From positions 1 through 64,000 of the forward strand of contig NC_082596.1 in the NCBI RefSeq assembly GCF_030936135.1: a stretch of DNA of 64,000 nt. Direction: 5' to 3'. The stretch is from Gavia stellata (lineage: Eukaryota > Chordata > Aves > Gaviiformes > Gaviidae). The position numbers and the translations under genes are program-made. Below, piece by piece: positions 44,601 through 56,600 of this stretch (its first letter is position 1; every line of letters begins with the position of its first letter). The notes under the pieces are model-generated. The model saw nothing but the letters and a program-made list of their open reading frames with translations. It had not been told where the DNA came from and made no database searches.

Positions 44601-46300
44601 TGAAGGCAGGGCACGACGCTCCATCGTCCTCGCCACGTGCCCGTGCAGAGCGGCTTGCGCGGATGGCCCTGCCTCATGCTCCGTCCTGCACCCAGACCGT
44701 CCTTCATCCCGCGGGACCGTCCGGCTCCCCGTCCCTGGCACCCCACTGACCGCACAGCTGCCATCACCGCGGCTCCCTCCGCGTCCCCATCCCCTGGTCC
44801 GTCCATCGGTGTGACCGCACGTGGAAATGCTGCGTAGCGCGGGCTGAGCCCCCGTCCCCGCAGGGCACGCCTCCGCATGGGCATCGTCACCCAGCCCATT
44901 TTTAATTGCTTAATTATGGAATCACAGAATCATTTAGGTTGGAAAAGACCTTTAAGATCACCAAATCCAACCATTAACCCGACACTGCTACGTTAGTTTA
45001 ATAACCCAGTGCCTGCGTTATTAAAGGACGTCGTGTTCTGGTCATCGCGACCCGCAAATCACACGAGTTTGGGGAAACGCACTCGCGCGTCTCGTCTCCA
45101 ATGCGACATCCTCCCCGCGCTGTAGCATCTCCCACCTCCTGGCACAGCTCTTGCTCCGGAAGACGAACCCAGCATTGGCAGAGCAGACGTCCACGGGGGT
45201 GACGACTTCGGTCGTGGGGGGTGGACAGCCTTGGGGAAATCACCGACACGCCAAACCCAAAGGCAGAACTTGGAGAAAGTCGGGAGCGGAGCGATTTTGG
45301 GCGCTGAGGGAGAGGAGGAGTGAGGGCAAACATCAGGCATAAAGGGTGGGGAGGGAAGGAGGGAGACGGGTGTCCGGGGGAAAGGGGGGCTGGCACGGCG
45401 GCTGTGGGAGCGGGAGGTGTCCCCTCTGCCCCCGGAGAGGTGGCGGTGGGCCTGAGCGCAGGACAGGCCACCGCCATTTGCAGGGGACGCACCTCCGAGC
45501 GGGGAGGGGGTCCGGTGCCGAATGTTCCCCGTGCCACGGGCTGGACACTGCCGTGCAGGGACATCCCTGCCCCGCAGCTCAAAAGGTAACGGCAGAGCAG
45601 GTCACCGCGACAGCCCCGGGCAGGCAGCACGTTCATGTGGACAGGAGATGCCCAACGGCACGAACGTAACCTGACCAAAACCTGACCAAAGCCGCCGCGA
45701 TGGTGCATCAAGACACGCCGGCCCCAGGCCACATCACCGTGTTCCCCTCCCTGGCTCAGACCCCGAAGCAGAGGGGTCAGAGCGACAGCCTGGCCCCAAA
45801 TCCATTTTGGTGCCTCACCGCCGAGTGAGGGACAGCGGGGACTTCGCCTACGAGCCGCGCTTGGGGCTCTGCACCACCCGCACCGGGTCCCTGACGGTGC
45901 GTTTCAGGGTGTGCGCGACACTCGTGGGGCTCCAGCGTGCCTGACCCCCGTCCCGGCGGGGAGCTCCAGAGGCGCGGCACCGCGTTTCGGACAAGGTCAC
46001 GGTGACCGGTTGGCCCAGCGCAACCTCTTGTCTCCTCGGGAAGGGCAGCAACCCACGACGGATCTCAGCTAGACCAGCTCCGGGACGCTGTCGATGCTGC
46101 CCTGGAAGACGGAGCTCACGCGGCAGAGGCGGCGCTGCGGCAGGCACCAGCTTCTCCCGTCATCCAACCTGCGTCAGTCCCGGCTGCGGTTGAACCCCAA
46201 CGCCGAGAGGCCTCCGTGCCTTCGGGGTGAGCAAGCAGCACGTGCGACCGCCCCAGAGCGGAGGAGAGCGGGACGGAGGGAGGTTCGAACGCTCTGAACG
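41666..46300. other. Intergenic stretch between two convergent genes
   Basis: About 4.6 kb with no ORF I can support as a gene. It contains a CR1 tail at 44915-44990, two A/T-richer islands (42340-42440 and 42770-42815), and a block at 43490-43580 that looks less GC-biased than its surroundings (CTCATTAGCCGGGATGAGAT and GATTAGTTGGATCATTACGG). No RNA gene was recognised. Confidence 0.5.
44915..44990 (-). mobile_element. CR1 LINE 3' terminal fragment (minus orientation)
   Basis: TATGGAATCACAGAATCATT followed by AGGTTGGAAAAGACC and CAAATCCAACCATTAACCC is the reverse complement of a CR1 3' terminus. Only about 75 nt remain. It is severely 5'-truncated. Confidence 0.9.
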
Positions 46301-47619
46301 TAACAACGAAGATTTTTTTATTGTTCTTACAAAAAAAGCACCCCTAAAGGTGTACACAGCGTCCACCGCGCCTCCGGCGCGTCAGCGCGGTCCCCGCTGC
46401 CGTCTCCTCTGAAACATCCTGGAAAACTCAGCCCCGGAGCCCAGCCCGGGATTTAGGGAAGGGAGCCACAGCACAGGAATCAAACACACACACGGTGTTG
46501 GCTGCCACCGGAGAAGCGTGGTGACACCTCCGGCTCCCGCACAGCCGACACCGGAGCAGGCACCGGCACCGGCATCCTCGCCCCACAGCGCAGGGCACGA
46601 AGGGCATTTCCTGGGCCTTTATCCCATCCGCTTCCCGAAAGGATGACAAAAATAAAGCTTTCAACCATAGAAAAGCCACCAGGTGACAGACCATTTGTTT
46701 TATATATATTTGTATGTATATATAGAGAGATATTTATATATATATAGATAGAAGTGGGTTCTTCTTCTCTCATGTAAAAATTCAAAATACAGTTTTTACT
46801 ATTAACAATCTGAAGTGTAAATGTACAAATCTTTACTGCTAAGCAAAAGGAAAACAAAACCAAAGGAACACATAAGAAACACACAGAGCGAGAGGAAATA
46901 AAAAGAGAAGATAAAGCCGGGCTTCGGGGCGCCCCGGGGCACGCGCGCACGCCGAGACCCTCGGGGATCAGACCGCAAGGCAGAGACCACAACGGGATCC
47001 AACCCACCGGCGCCAGATCGGCAAACTTTTATTTCTCTTTTAAAAACCATCGCATCCGCCTCTCCGGGGGCGAGGAGGGAAGGGGACAGGGGTGGAGGGG
47101 GAACTCCCTTCCTCAGAAAAGCTACCCCCTCCGCACACCCGGCGAGCGCCCCGCTTCCCGGCCGGGAGGAGCGCCCCACGGCCGTGCCCCCGCCGGTGTC
47201 TCGCGGGGGCCCGGCTGCCGCCCTGGGCAGGGGCGCGGAACGAAATGCAAGCGTCACGTAGCGGCCGGCTGTTCTGCGGCCGGCCGGGCTCTCCTGCCCG
47301 CTCACCGGAGCCGCGGCGGTGCCCGTCCAAGCCTCCGCGGCAGGACGGGCGACGACCACGCGACGGAGGGGGGCTCCGGCACGGCTCGGCCCCCCCGACG
47401 GCCGCCAAACTGGAGGAGCGCTGGGTGGCTAGAATCTAAAGCAGATTTCAAAACACCTCATTAAGCACACACACAAATGAAATCCTCACAGTGCCGGGGG
47501 AAGCAAACATGAACCAGAGGGTGTTTAGAGCTTTCAATGTCTGTGCAAAGCGAGGAGGCTGACGGCTGGATTTCCCTTTAGTGCGCATTCTTCCTCTTCC
47601 TTTCACCCTGCCCGGGGCC
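46300..47619 (-). other. HSF1: HSF1 3' UTR (probable) with poly(A) signals
   Basis: This minus-strand sequence lies downstream of the HSF1 stop at 47620-47622. TTTATT at 47028-47033 and at 46317-46322 read AATAAA on the minus strand and are candidate proximal and distal poly(A) signals, giving UTRs of about 600 or 1300 nt. The segment is less GC-rich than its surroundings and contains an AT microsatellite at 46699-46751. Which signal is used cannot be told from sequence. Confidence 0.5.
46699..46751. repeat. AT-rich microsatellite (TA)n/(TATATAGA)n
   Basis: TTTTATATATATTTGTATG followed by TATATATAGAGAGATATTTA and further TA repeats. It is an unusual AT island in this GC-rich window and lies inside the presumed long HSF1 3' UTR. 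Confidence 0.8.
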
Positions 47620-50600
47620 TTAGGATATCGCAGGGTCCTTGGGTTTGGACTGCTCAGTCCCGGACAAGAGGGAGATGGTGGGATCTTCTGAGTACTCGTC
47701 TCCGGCCGTGAAATACGGCCCTTCCCCCAGCTCGAAGAGTATCGGCAGGTCTCCGCTCCCCATGTCGACAGCGCTCGAGTCCACCAGGAAGAGGGGCTGA
47801 GCCGTGTAGTGCACCAGCTGCTTCCCTGCAGAGAGAGAGTTTGCAGGAGGGTCGCGTCTTTCGGGAGCAGGGCGGGGGGGACAGCTAACCCAACGCCCGG
47901 CAGAGGAACGAGAGCGACAAGGTTTCGCTCGTGAAACCGCCAAGGTCGCCTGCTTCCTCGCTACTCGCCACGCAAGCGATGAGACACCGGGACTCGGGCC
48001 GGGGGCTTTGCCGTGCCTCCGTGGACACGCTGACAGCACAGGGCGAGCGCCCTGACCAGGCTGTGAGCTGCAGAGCCGCGGCTGGGTGCTGGGGCTGCTG
48101 CCACGAAGGAAGAGCAGCACCGTGACAGCCCACGCGATTCCACGCGGACAGAAATCCCGCGAGGGCTGGGGCCGGCAGGGACCTCGAGCGCGTCTGGTCC
48201 GAGCCCCGGCTCGAGCGGGCTCAGCTGGAGCCGGCTGCCCAGGACCGCGTCTGAGCACCTCCCAGGGCGGAGGCTCCCCAGCCGCTCCGGGCAGCCTGTG
48301 CCAGAGCTTGACCACCCTCAGGGTAAAAAAAGCGGTTTTTGTGCGTTCCGATGGAATTTCGTGTGTTTCAATGGCCTCTTGCCCTGTCCCTGGAGAGCCT
48401 GGCTCCCTCGGCTTCATTCCCTCCCATCAGGGATCTGTACACATAACTAAGGTCCCCCCCCCGTAATTCCCCTTTTCCAGGCTCAACAGCCTCATCTCTC
48501 TCAGCCAAATACGCTTTTTGGGAGGAGAAATGATTTTGCCGCAGCCTCAGCTCTCGCGCTGCGGAGTCACTAAAGGCCGAGTCGGCCGCCTGGTACCTGT
48601 GTCTGCTGCGCTGGCCTCTGTCTCAGTCGGTTTCTGCTGTTCCTGGGATGAAAGGAGATCCTGAATCTGCAGGGAGAAAGGTTGGATCGGTAAGCGGATC
48701 GAGCGCTGCACGGGTCAGACGTGCGTGGGTCCTCTCTGTGCCCGCCTCGGGCCTGACCCAACACACGCGCCGTGCAAAGCAAGCCGTGATTTACAGTCTC
48801 GAAGCCGCACTGAGGCAGAGAGAGACGCCCTCAGAGGTTTGCAGGGTTGTCAGCGAGCCCGCACGGACCCAGACGCAGCCTGTGCGGCGCGCTCCAGCTC
48901 CCAGGTCGCAAACGTGGCCGGTTCAGGCAGCGCACGAGCCCCGGGGCAAAGCCCGTTTCACCGATCCTCTCTCCTACATGCAAAGGTCCCGCTCCGCAAT
49001 GCTCGCTTTGATCACAGCGTGAAGCTTTTCCGCGTCTCGGGATCTAAAATCCCGGGGAAAGCCTTCAGGACAGGTTTGGAATGAGCCATTTTATCTATTT
49101 ATTGCAAGTCTTATTGCAAGGAAAGCACCTGAGAGCTGCAGGTCCCGGCAAGCTGCCAGAGCGAGCCGGGCTGCGGCTGAGGACACGATCCCGTTCACGC
49201 GCCCGTCCCACAGGCACGACTGGGCTGGAAAGGCTGAGAAGTGAGTGTTAAAGGGAGGAAAACTTTGGAAGCGGGAGAAACCGCTCTGCCCACCCGAGAA
49301 GCTCCGCTCGCTGCAGCCAGGAGGGAAGCCCTGCCAGCCCTCCGAGCTCACGTCGTCCGGGGAAGACGGCGCTGAGCCTGCTAATCCCAGAGCGCTGAGC
49401 CGAGAGCAGGATTCTCCACCGGTGCCACTGGGAGGATAACGCTTGAGCAGAGACTCTCCCACGGGATCACTTTCCCTCTCTGGATTTGCAGCTAATAATC
49501 CCGTGGCTGCTTATTACAGCAACTGCTGCCGTGGAAGAGTCACCTTAGCAAGTATTTAAGTGCGTACCCAGCGTTTTCGGCTACCGCTCCGCAAGTGGCA
49601 CCGAGCGAAAGCAGAGCTCTCGGGAGCACGCCGGTCTTCACAGGCCGCCTGGCCACAGTTTAGGAACCCCGCAGCTCACCCCACAGCCAGCCCCGGGATT
49701 TCTGTGGTGTGAAGGCGGGGTGAAGACAAAGCCCAACACAACACTCCCCCAACGTTACAGAGAAGAGACAAATAATAGGGGAGTGACCCTGAACCAAACG
49801 CTGCCTGAGCTGAAGAGCTAAGCTGTGAATTCCGAAGGACACCCGTTAAGTCTCCTTTAGCAAACCCTGCTTGCAGATTTTCCGCGGTGCAACTCTCAGC
49901 TCAACGACGTGAAGTAATCCACTCCTGAATTACCGAGCCTCCGCTGTTCACGTTCTTCTCCCAAATCCCGCTAATCCCTCGTCCTGCTCCCCCTGCCCAG
50001 CCAGCCCCGGCCCCAGCCGCTGCAGCAGAGGCCTCGAGTCAGTAGGAAACTCGGTTAAACACCTTACGGGGGAGGTATTTGCCTGCACGCGTGTAAAACA
50101 GGACTCTGCACCTTTGCACTTCCCTCTGCAGCCCTTTTTCCCTGCAAACATCCCAAGAACTCGGCGAGCCATGGGGTGCCTGCGCCGCGCCGCTGGGCAG
50201 CAGGGAGAAGCAGAAAGGTAGAGAAACGTCCAGCGAGACACGCACCAGAGATGCTGCAGAATTACTAACTGCAAAGTCCTGTTCCGTATTTTACCCCCCA
50301 GCCCAGGCGGGGTAAGGTGTACCCCCACTCTAGGGCAGGGTAGGGTGTACCCCAAAAGAGCTGGTGGGCATTGTTTTGCTTAGGGAAAAGCCACAAGGTC
50401 TCTAAGGGTGTACTCTGGAGAGGGGCACGGTGCTGCCCGTGCTCTCCCCGCTCCGTAACGCCGGCATCAACACCTTCTCCTCAGCCATCCCAGGAGCATA
50501 CGTTGCGTCACCTGTGGCCCCACGAGGTCCCCTGCAAGGAGACTGAATTTGGGCTTTCCTGTTTTGCAAAAACTTTCAAGATGTTTCCTGTTCTGCACCG

Positions 50601-53600
50601 GGGAAAAAAACACAAGATCCCTTTGTGCTTTTTCAGATGAAGAAACAAAAAGAAGTGGGGGGGAGAAGGGGTTAGACACTAGCCGAGGGTCTCTTGCTCG
50701 CTCTGTCCACCGGACGAGGAGACCCTGCTTGGTCTGATCTGGACCAGACTCCCTCTCCTCCACCCACGGCAGCATCCAAGCTGTTGTCGATCTCGGTCTC
50801 CCTCTCCGTTTTTCTCACAGAGTTGTTCCATTTTGTGCAAATCCTGACACACGTCCCAGGGCAGAGCAAGGCCAGCGCTGCAGCCCCGGAGCTGGAGCGT
50901 GCACGGAGCTGGCACAACACCGGGGCTCCGGACGCTGCTCTGAGCCAGGGCAGGGAGAAGGACTTGGCTCTGCCCCAGCCCGGGAGCACTCCAGCCATCG
51001 AGCTACCGGCTACTCTGAGGGTCCGGGACTCCCCGGTTTCGACCGTAACTTCCACCCTGCTGCTCCAAGCGCCTTCTCAGTGCAGCCACGAAATGCTGGG
51101 TTTGACTAATCATCATTAGCTAATGAAAAAATCATTTTATCAGCATCATTATGTAATGAAAAAATCATTTTATCAGGCAACGCTGGCTCTTGCAAGGAGT
51201 CTGTGTTAGTGCCTTGCACGGCGTTCAGCGCTGACGATCCGCAAGTAAATAAAATAAATAACAGGGCACATGATGGAGTTTGCCTTGAGAAAACCTCCTG
51301 ACAATTTAAGAGAGTCAAGAGGAGGGTTTATGGAAACCACATGCAGCTCTCCAGGCTTCAGTGCACTTCCACGTTCAGGGGGCAGAGCTCACATGAGAGA
51401 TGGAAGTCTCAGCACCTAATTAACCGGGTATGAATGATGAAGTAGCCCTGCTCTCCGTATGAGCTGCTCAGAGAAAGCCGCAGTGCTAATTGAATTATTT
51501 CCCCCCGGCGGCTCCCGAGGCCGGCGCAGGGCTCCGCGTTCCTCCTCTCTCCCACATCCCCTCCCTTCGGGCTGGGGCTGGCCTGGAGACTCTTCAGAGC
51601 CTGTCAGAGCCTTCCTTTAATCACGCGGAGAGGCTGCTGCGGAACAGCAGGACACACTTCATTCTGGCAGCTGTGTGCGCATGGAGGGGTTTTTAACAGC
51701 TACTCACACTGGCGAGGCTGCTGTCCAGGTCGGGAAGGTTCATGTCTGTAACCGTCATTGAAGGGCTAAACAGCTGCCAAAGGAAAGAATGATTAGTGTA
51801 GGGAAAGAAAGCAAACCCAGGCGCGCTGTGGAAATTCATGGTTGAAGCTACCGTGGTCCATCTGCCACCGCAAGCCACGGGCACATGGTACGGCGCGGCG
51901 CAGCTGGGGCCCCGCTCCTGCAGGGAGAGGCAGGAGGGAGGAGGTACTCACGTCTAACAGCGCGCTTGTGTCCACGCTGAAGCCGTGTGTGGTCAGCATC
52001 GTCTGAAGGTTATCCAGGTTGGAATCGATGGTGTCCAGGTGGTCATTGAGTTCATTCCTGCGGAAAAGGAAGAGGAGCGCAGGCGATCAGTGCGGAGAAG
52101 CCTCTCCCAGGTTCCGGGCTGCTAAGGGGACCTTATCCACCCAAGGACTCCAGCCCTCCTACAACCCGAGCAGGAGAGCGGGGCTGGATTCCTGGCTCGG
52201 CACCGATGCCAGCGCCGGCTGCCGGCGAGCTCAGGTGTTCTGGTGCAGCACCGCGGCGATGCTCTCCCCCTCTCTCTCCACCTAGTCCTCTGGCCTGAGC
52301 CCGGAGACGCCGCTACGCCTCTTCCTCCCAAAAGGTCTGAGGGTGAGCACAACCCAGACGAATGAGACACACCGAATTTCTTACGAACCCCAGGATTTCT
52401 GCAAGCCGTTTAGGTTCTGTGGTTAGGGTCTCGGTAACCACCAGCCGCCGTGGGCTGGCAGGGATCTCGGCGCAGCTGCGCCGTTACAGTAAGTAGCTTT
52501 GGACCCTTTTTCAGTCCAAACGCAAGGACGGCCTCTGCTTGTCACATCCCGGTTGCGGATACATGACAACGGAAGGATAACAAACCTTCTTCCCTGCAGC
52601 AACTTGCTTTGGGGGAACAGTTTCAGAGGGACCGCTGCGGGACAGAAAAAAACCTTCGCGTCTGGACTGGCAACGGGGAAAACAGTATTTGTTCATCGGG
52701 AGACGGAGTTTCTAGTAACAACGGAGAGAACTAAAGCTGCTTCCGTGTACCTGGGGAAACAAACCTTCCCACTGCATCCCGACCTGCGCACGTCCCTGCA
52801 CGGCTCCGGGCAGCACCAGAGAGCGTACATCCACGCGGCGGGACACGGGGGGAGAAGCACCAAGCTCCCACGTAAATCACAGCTCCCTCGCTGGCAAACA
52901 GCAAGTCCAGGATGAGGACTAACAGTGTAATTCATCTCAGCCAACTTTGCCCCTGAGAGCTGGTATCCTGGCAAAGCCAGGCTCCCTCCGCGGCCACCTG
53001 GAAAGCGGACGCTGTGCTGGGATGGACGGCACTGAGGTGCCAGCCCCACAAGCCAGGCCGTGAGAGAAACCAGGCCAGCTCCGAGAACACGGCTCGATCC
53101 CTCCTCTGGGATAACGCTGCAGAGCCAAGCGGGTGGCAGAGCGCGAGCAATCCTGGCAAAGATTGCTTTTCACTGACTTAGACCGAGGGCTGCGAGACCC
53201 AGCTCCAGAGAATGGTGTCGGGATCACAGAAGGACAGCAAGGGCCGCGGAGGTGACGGTGAGGTGGGGAACACCCACACCCTCTTATTCTCTAGTTCCGC
53301 GGTGCTCGTGGTGTTTATGCTCACGATGCTTCAGAATAACAGAAGAAAAGCGGATGACATAAACCTCGCGGTGCTACCAAAAACCTACAAGGGTCTCTGA
53401 AGGGCATTTGTGGAAAACCACTCACGCTTGTTAGTAGCCCGGGGGCTGACCCATGAAAAGCCCCCGAATTTGGCAACGTTAGCAGTAGCAGGTTCAGCTT
53501 ATTGCACAGTCAGCAGTGCTGGCGTGGCCTCGTGTTCGAGCCACCGTGTTCTCTGTCCTACAAAGGCTCTTTTTGGCTACCGAAGGTGCTCCCGAGGGAC

Positions 53601-56600
53601 CGGCGGTGTAGGTCCCGCACAGGGAGACCCAGAACTGGAGGAGGAAGATGTCAGAGAGGCACAGGCAGACGTGCGCAAGCAGAAGGCGAAGAGCGAAGCC
53701 GCCGTTTTCAGTCTCACGTGAATTAGAAAAACGCCGGGAAGCTACTTCTTTTCTCGGAGGGTCTGTACCTGCTGTGGCGTTTGTCCCCCCAGCTACCGCT
53801 GCCACCAGCATCCCGCAGAGGAGCATTTCTGCGATGATCCCTTCGGGAGACGGACCAGCCCCGAGCCCGTGCGGGGGTACGGGCTCAGCCACGGCACGGG
53901 CAGCCCCAGGTCCCCAGCCGGCTCAGCTGCCCACGGGCCAGCGCACCTCGCATGAACCTCCCCGGCTTGCCACTCCAGAGCTTTTACATTCTCTCGTCCT
54001 ACAGCAGCGCCACGACGATTACAAAATCCAGCCTATTTTGTCGTTGCTGCAGAAAACGAAAAGAGGCCGCAAGGTCACATTGCAGCTCAGAAAGCCTAGC
54101 AGCAGAAACGAGCATCCTGCCAGAACAACAAATATCCTCATTCTGGGAATACCGTGCTTGGGGCCGCAGGAAAGCTGGCTGCAGACACAGCCCATGAGCA
54201 CATTCCTGCCTCGCCTCTCCCGCGAATGCAAGCGGGAGCTGCAGAGATCCGTAACTCTGAGAACGAAGATCCGCGAACGTACTGCAAATACGTTACTTAT
54301 CCAAGTTTGTGCTTTTACACGGCTTCCGAAGGCCTCACTGCACAGCACCTGAAATGCTCTGAGGGATTTAAGGTACTTTCAGCAACCCCTCAGTTCGGAA
54401 CATCCAGCAGCGTGGACCAGTCCCAGCCAAGGCGTCGTTAGAAACCCCACCTGCGAGCAGCTGGTCCTTCCACCCCTGAGGGGACGGGGTCCGAGCAGGG
54501 GGATGATCCGGATCACACAGAAGTGACACTGGGATTAGACTACTAACAAACTCCAGACCTTCGAAGCAAGTCACCGTGCCGGGAGGGATTTAACAGACGT
54601 GTAGACGTGGCGCTAAGGGACGTGGTTTAGTGGCGGACGCGGCAGTGCTGGGTTTACGGTTGGACTCGGTGATCTTAAGGATCTTTTCCAACCTTGATGA
54701 TTCTAAGTCTCCCTGTTTCTTTGCAGAAGGAGAGAAGGGGCCCCTGAACCACTGTTTTCCATGTTGAACTGGAAATCGGTAGTTGCTGTCTGGTTCCCAG
54801 CACCGCTGGCAGGTAACTCTCCCCACAGGCTGTGCTGTGCTGAGCTATGTCCGACACCAGGCTAGGTTTGCCATCAAAAACTGCTCACAGAGCCGGGAGG
54901 AAAGAGGGAGCGCGGTTCTCTGGAGCAATACAGTTTTCCTTAGTTTTCCAAGCGCGTTGTGGGTTGAAGCAAGAGGAACTAGTGTCTCCAGGAGAGATCA
55001 GAGGTGTCCGCACAAGGCACTGAGACGCGGGGGGCTGAGGGCTCCGTGAGGTCTGTGCGGGTGTCCCCAAAGCCCGACAGCCCCAGAGGAGCAGCCCGAG
55101 CCAAGCGTGCTGAGGAAGGAGGCCAGGAGCTCCCCGTTCCCCCCAGGCTCTGAAGGCAAGGAGACCATCTCCAACGACAAGAGCCCAACACCTCTTCAAA
55201 GCTGGTACTCCAGCAAAAGGCCTTCCCGACGCCTGCAGCCCACGGAAGAGCAGGGCACGCTTTCTGGGAATGAAGGAAGCAGCAGCAGCACGTGCTGCGG
55301 CATCTGCCACCCCCGCAGCGCCGGGCCGCGTCAACCGGGGGAAGAGACGGGGAGCTCCGACACTCCGAATCGCTGTGTCCCACCTCACCTGCATCAGGTC
55401 CTGCAAACTAATGGCAGAATCCCTGGAAAATGTGATGGACACAGGACTGGTGATGCTGATAGAGAAGAGCTTTGCCGGTCCCCAGGTAGGTGGATGTGCA
55501 GGGAAAGGGGGACTGGAAGGATTTTGGAGGTAAAGAATAACCCTGTCCTAAGCGCACGCCCTGGCTCTGCTTCCCCTGTCACACCGACCATCCCCACGCT
55601 CAGTGCATCTTCGCGGCAAGCTTCCCGGGTCTCGCTCTGCCTTCCGGCTGCCAACCACCTCGCCAGAAGAACAAACCCCGCGACGCAGCGCGCCTCGCTC
55701 CAGCGCCGCTTCCTCGGCTCCCGGGGCGGCCCCGCAGAGCACGGGCTCTCGCGAGACCCTCGCCGTCTGAGTTTCCATCTGATGAAGTGATGAAAGTCAG
55801 CCTGCGTGGTGTGGTCTCGCTCTGTGTGGGCTGTTTTACAGTCTGAGAAGTGGCTATGTAAAAATAGCACCTTCTTACTCAAGAGATCCGCTCTCCGTGG
55901 GTACGCCTCTCTGCCCCAGCAGAAAGAGGGGTTTGATACCGATGCCACGGTGGCCCTGGACACTGGGCGAGCGAGCCAGGGCACGCTGTGCCAAACCCAC
56001 TGCCAGGGAAGCCCCAACCGTGCGATCCTCGTTGCGAGGGATGGAGGCAGCAGAAAGCACGCGACCTGCCTCTCCCTCCGCTGGGAACCAGTTGAGCTGG
56101 CAGCCGGGAACAGCAGCTTTTTACTGGGGAAAAGGCACGTTTTGATAAGGACGCTGATGAGAGAACTCCACCTGCCAGCCTCCTGCGATGCGCTGCCTCC
56201 AGCGCTGCCTGCTGCTGCCCCTGCGTGTGCGTTGTGGCAATGCAGCTGCCTGCGAGCCCAGCCAGTGCCCGGCACCACTGCTGCCGCCAGCGCGATCCAC
56301 GGCCGCGAGGAGAACATCCTTCCCAGGAAGGAGCTGGAGCTCCTGAGCTCCAGCGCACGGTTCTCAGATCTCCGTCAGGCAAACAGTGCTTTAGCAGGGA
56401 GCAGCTCCCAGCGTCACCAGCCTGGCTCCCCTCCCTAGCAGAGCTGCCCGTCCCTTCCGATCCCTCGCCCTACCGCGTACCGGCTGCTGGCTACTTCCCA
56501 GAAACAACTGACCGGGCACCAGACACGTCCAGGCGACAAGCGACCCCCCAGTCCTCCGAATCTGAAGCACTGAAGATGTGCAGAGCTGTTTTTTCTTCCC

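Noticed and set aside
53648-54352. 234-codon + frame in the HSF1 intron
   Set aside because: No signal peptide, domain or splice partner; low-conservation Ser/Arg/Thr-rich reading of intronic sequence on the strand opposite to HSF1.
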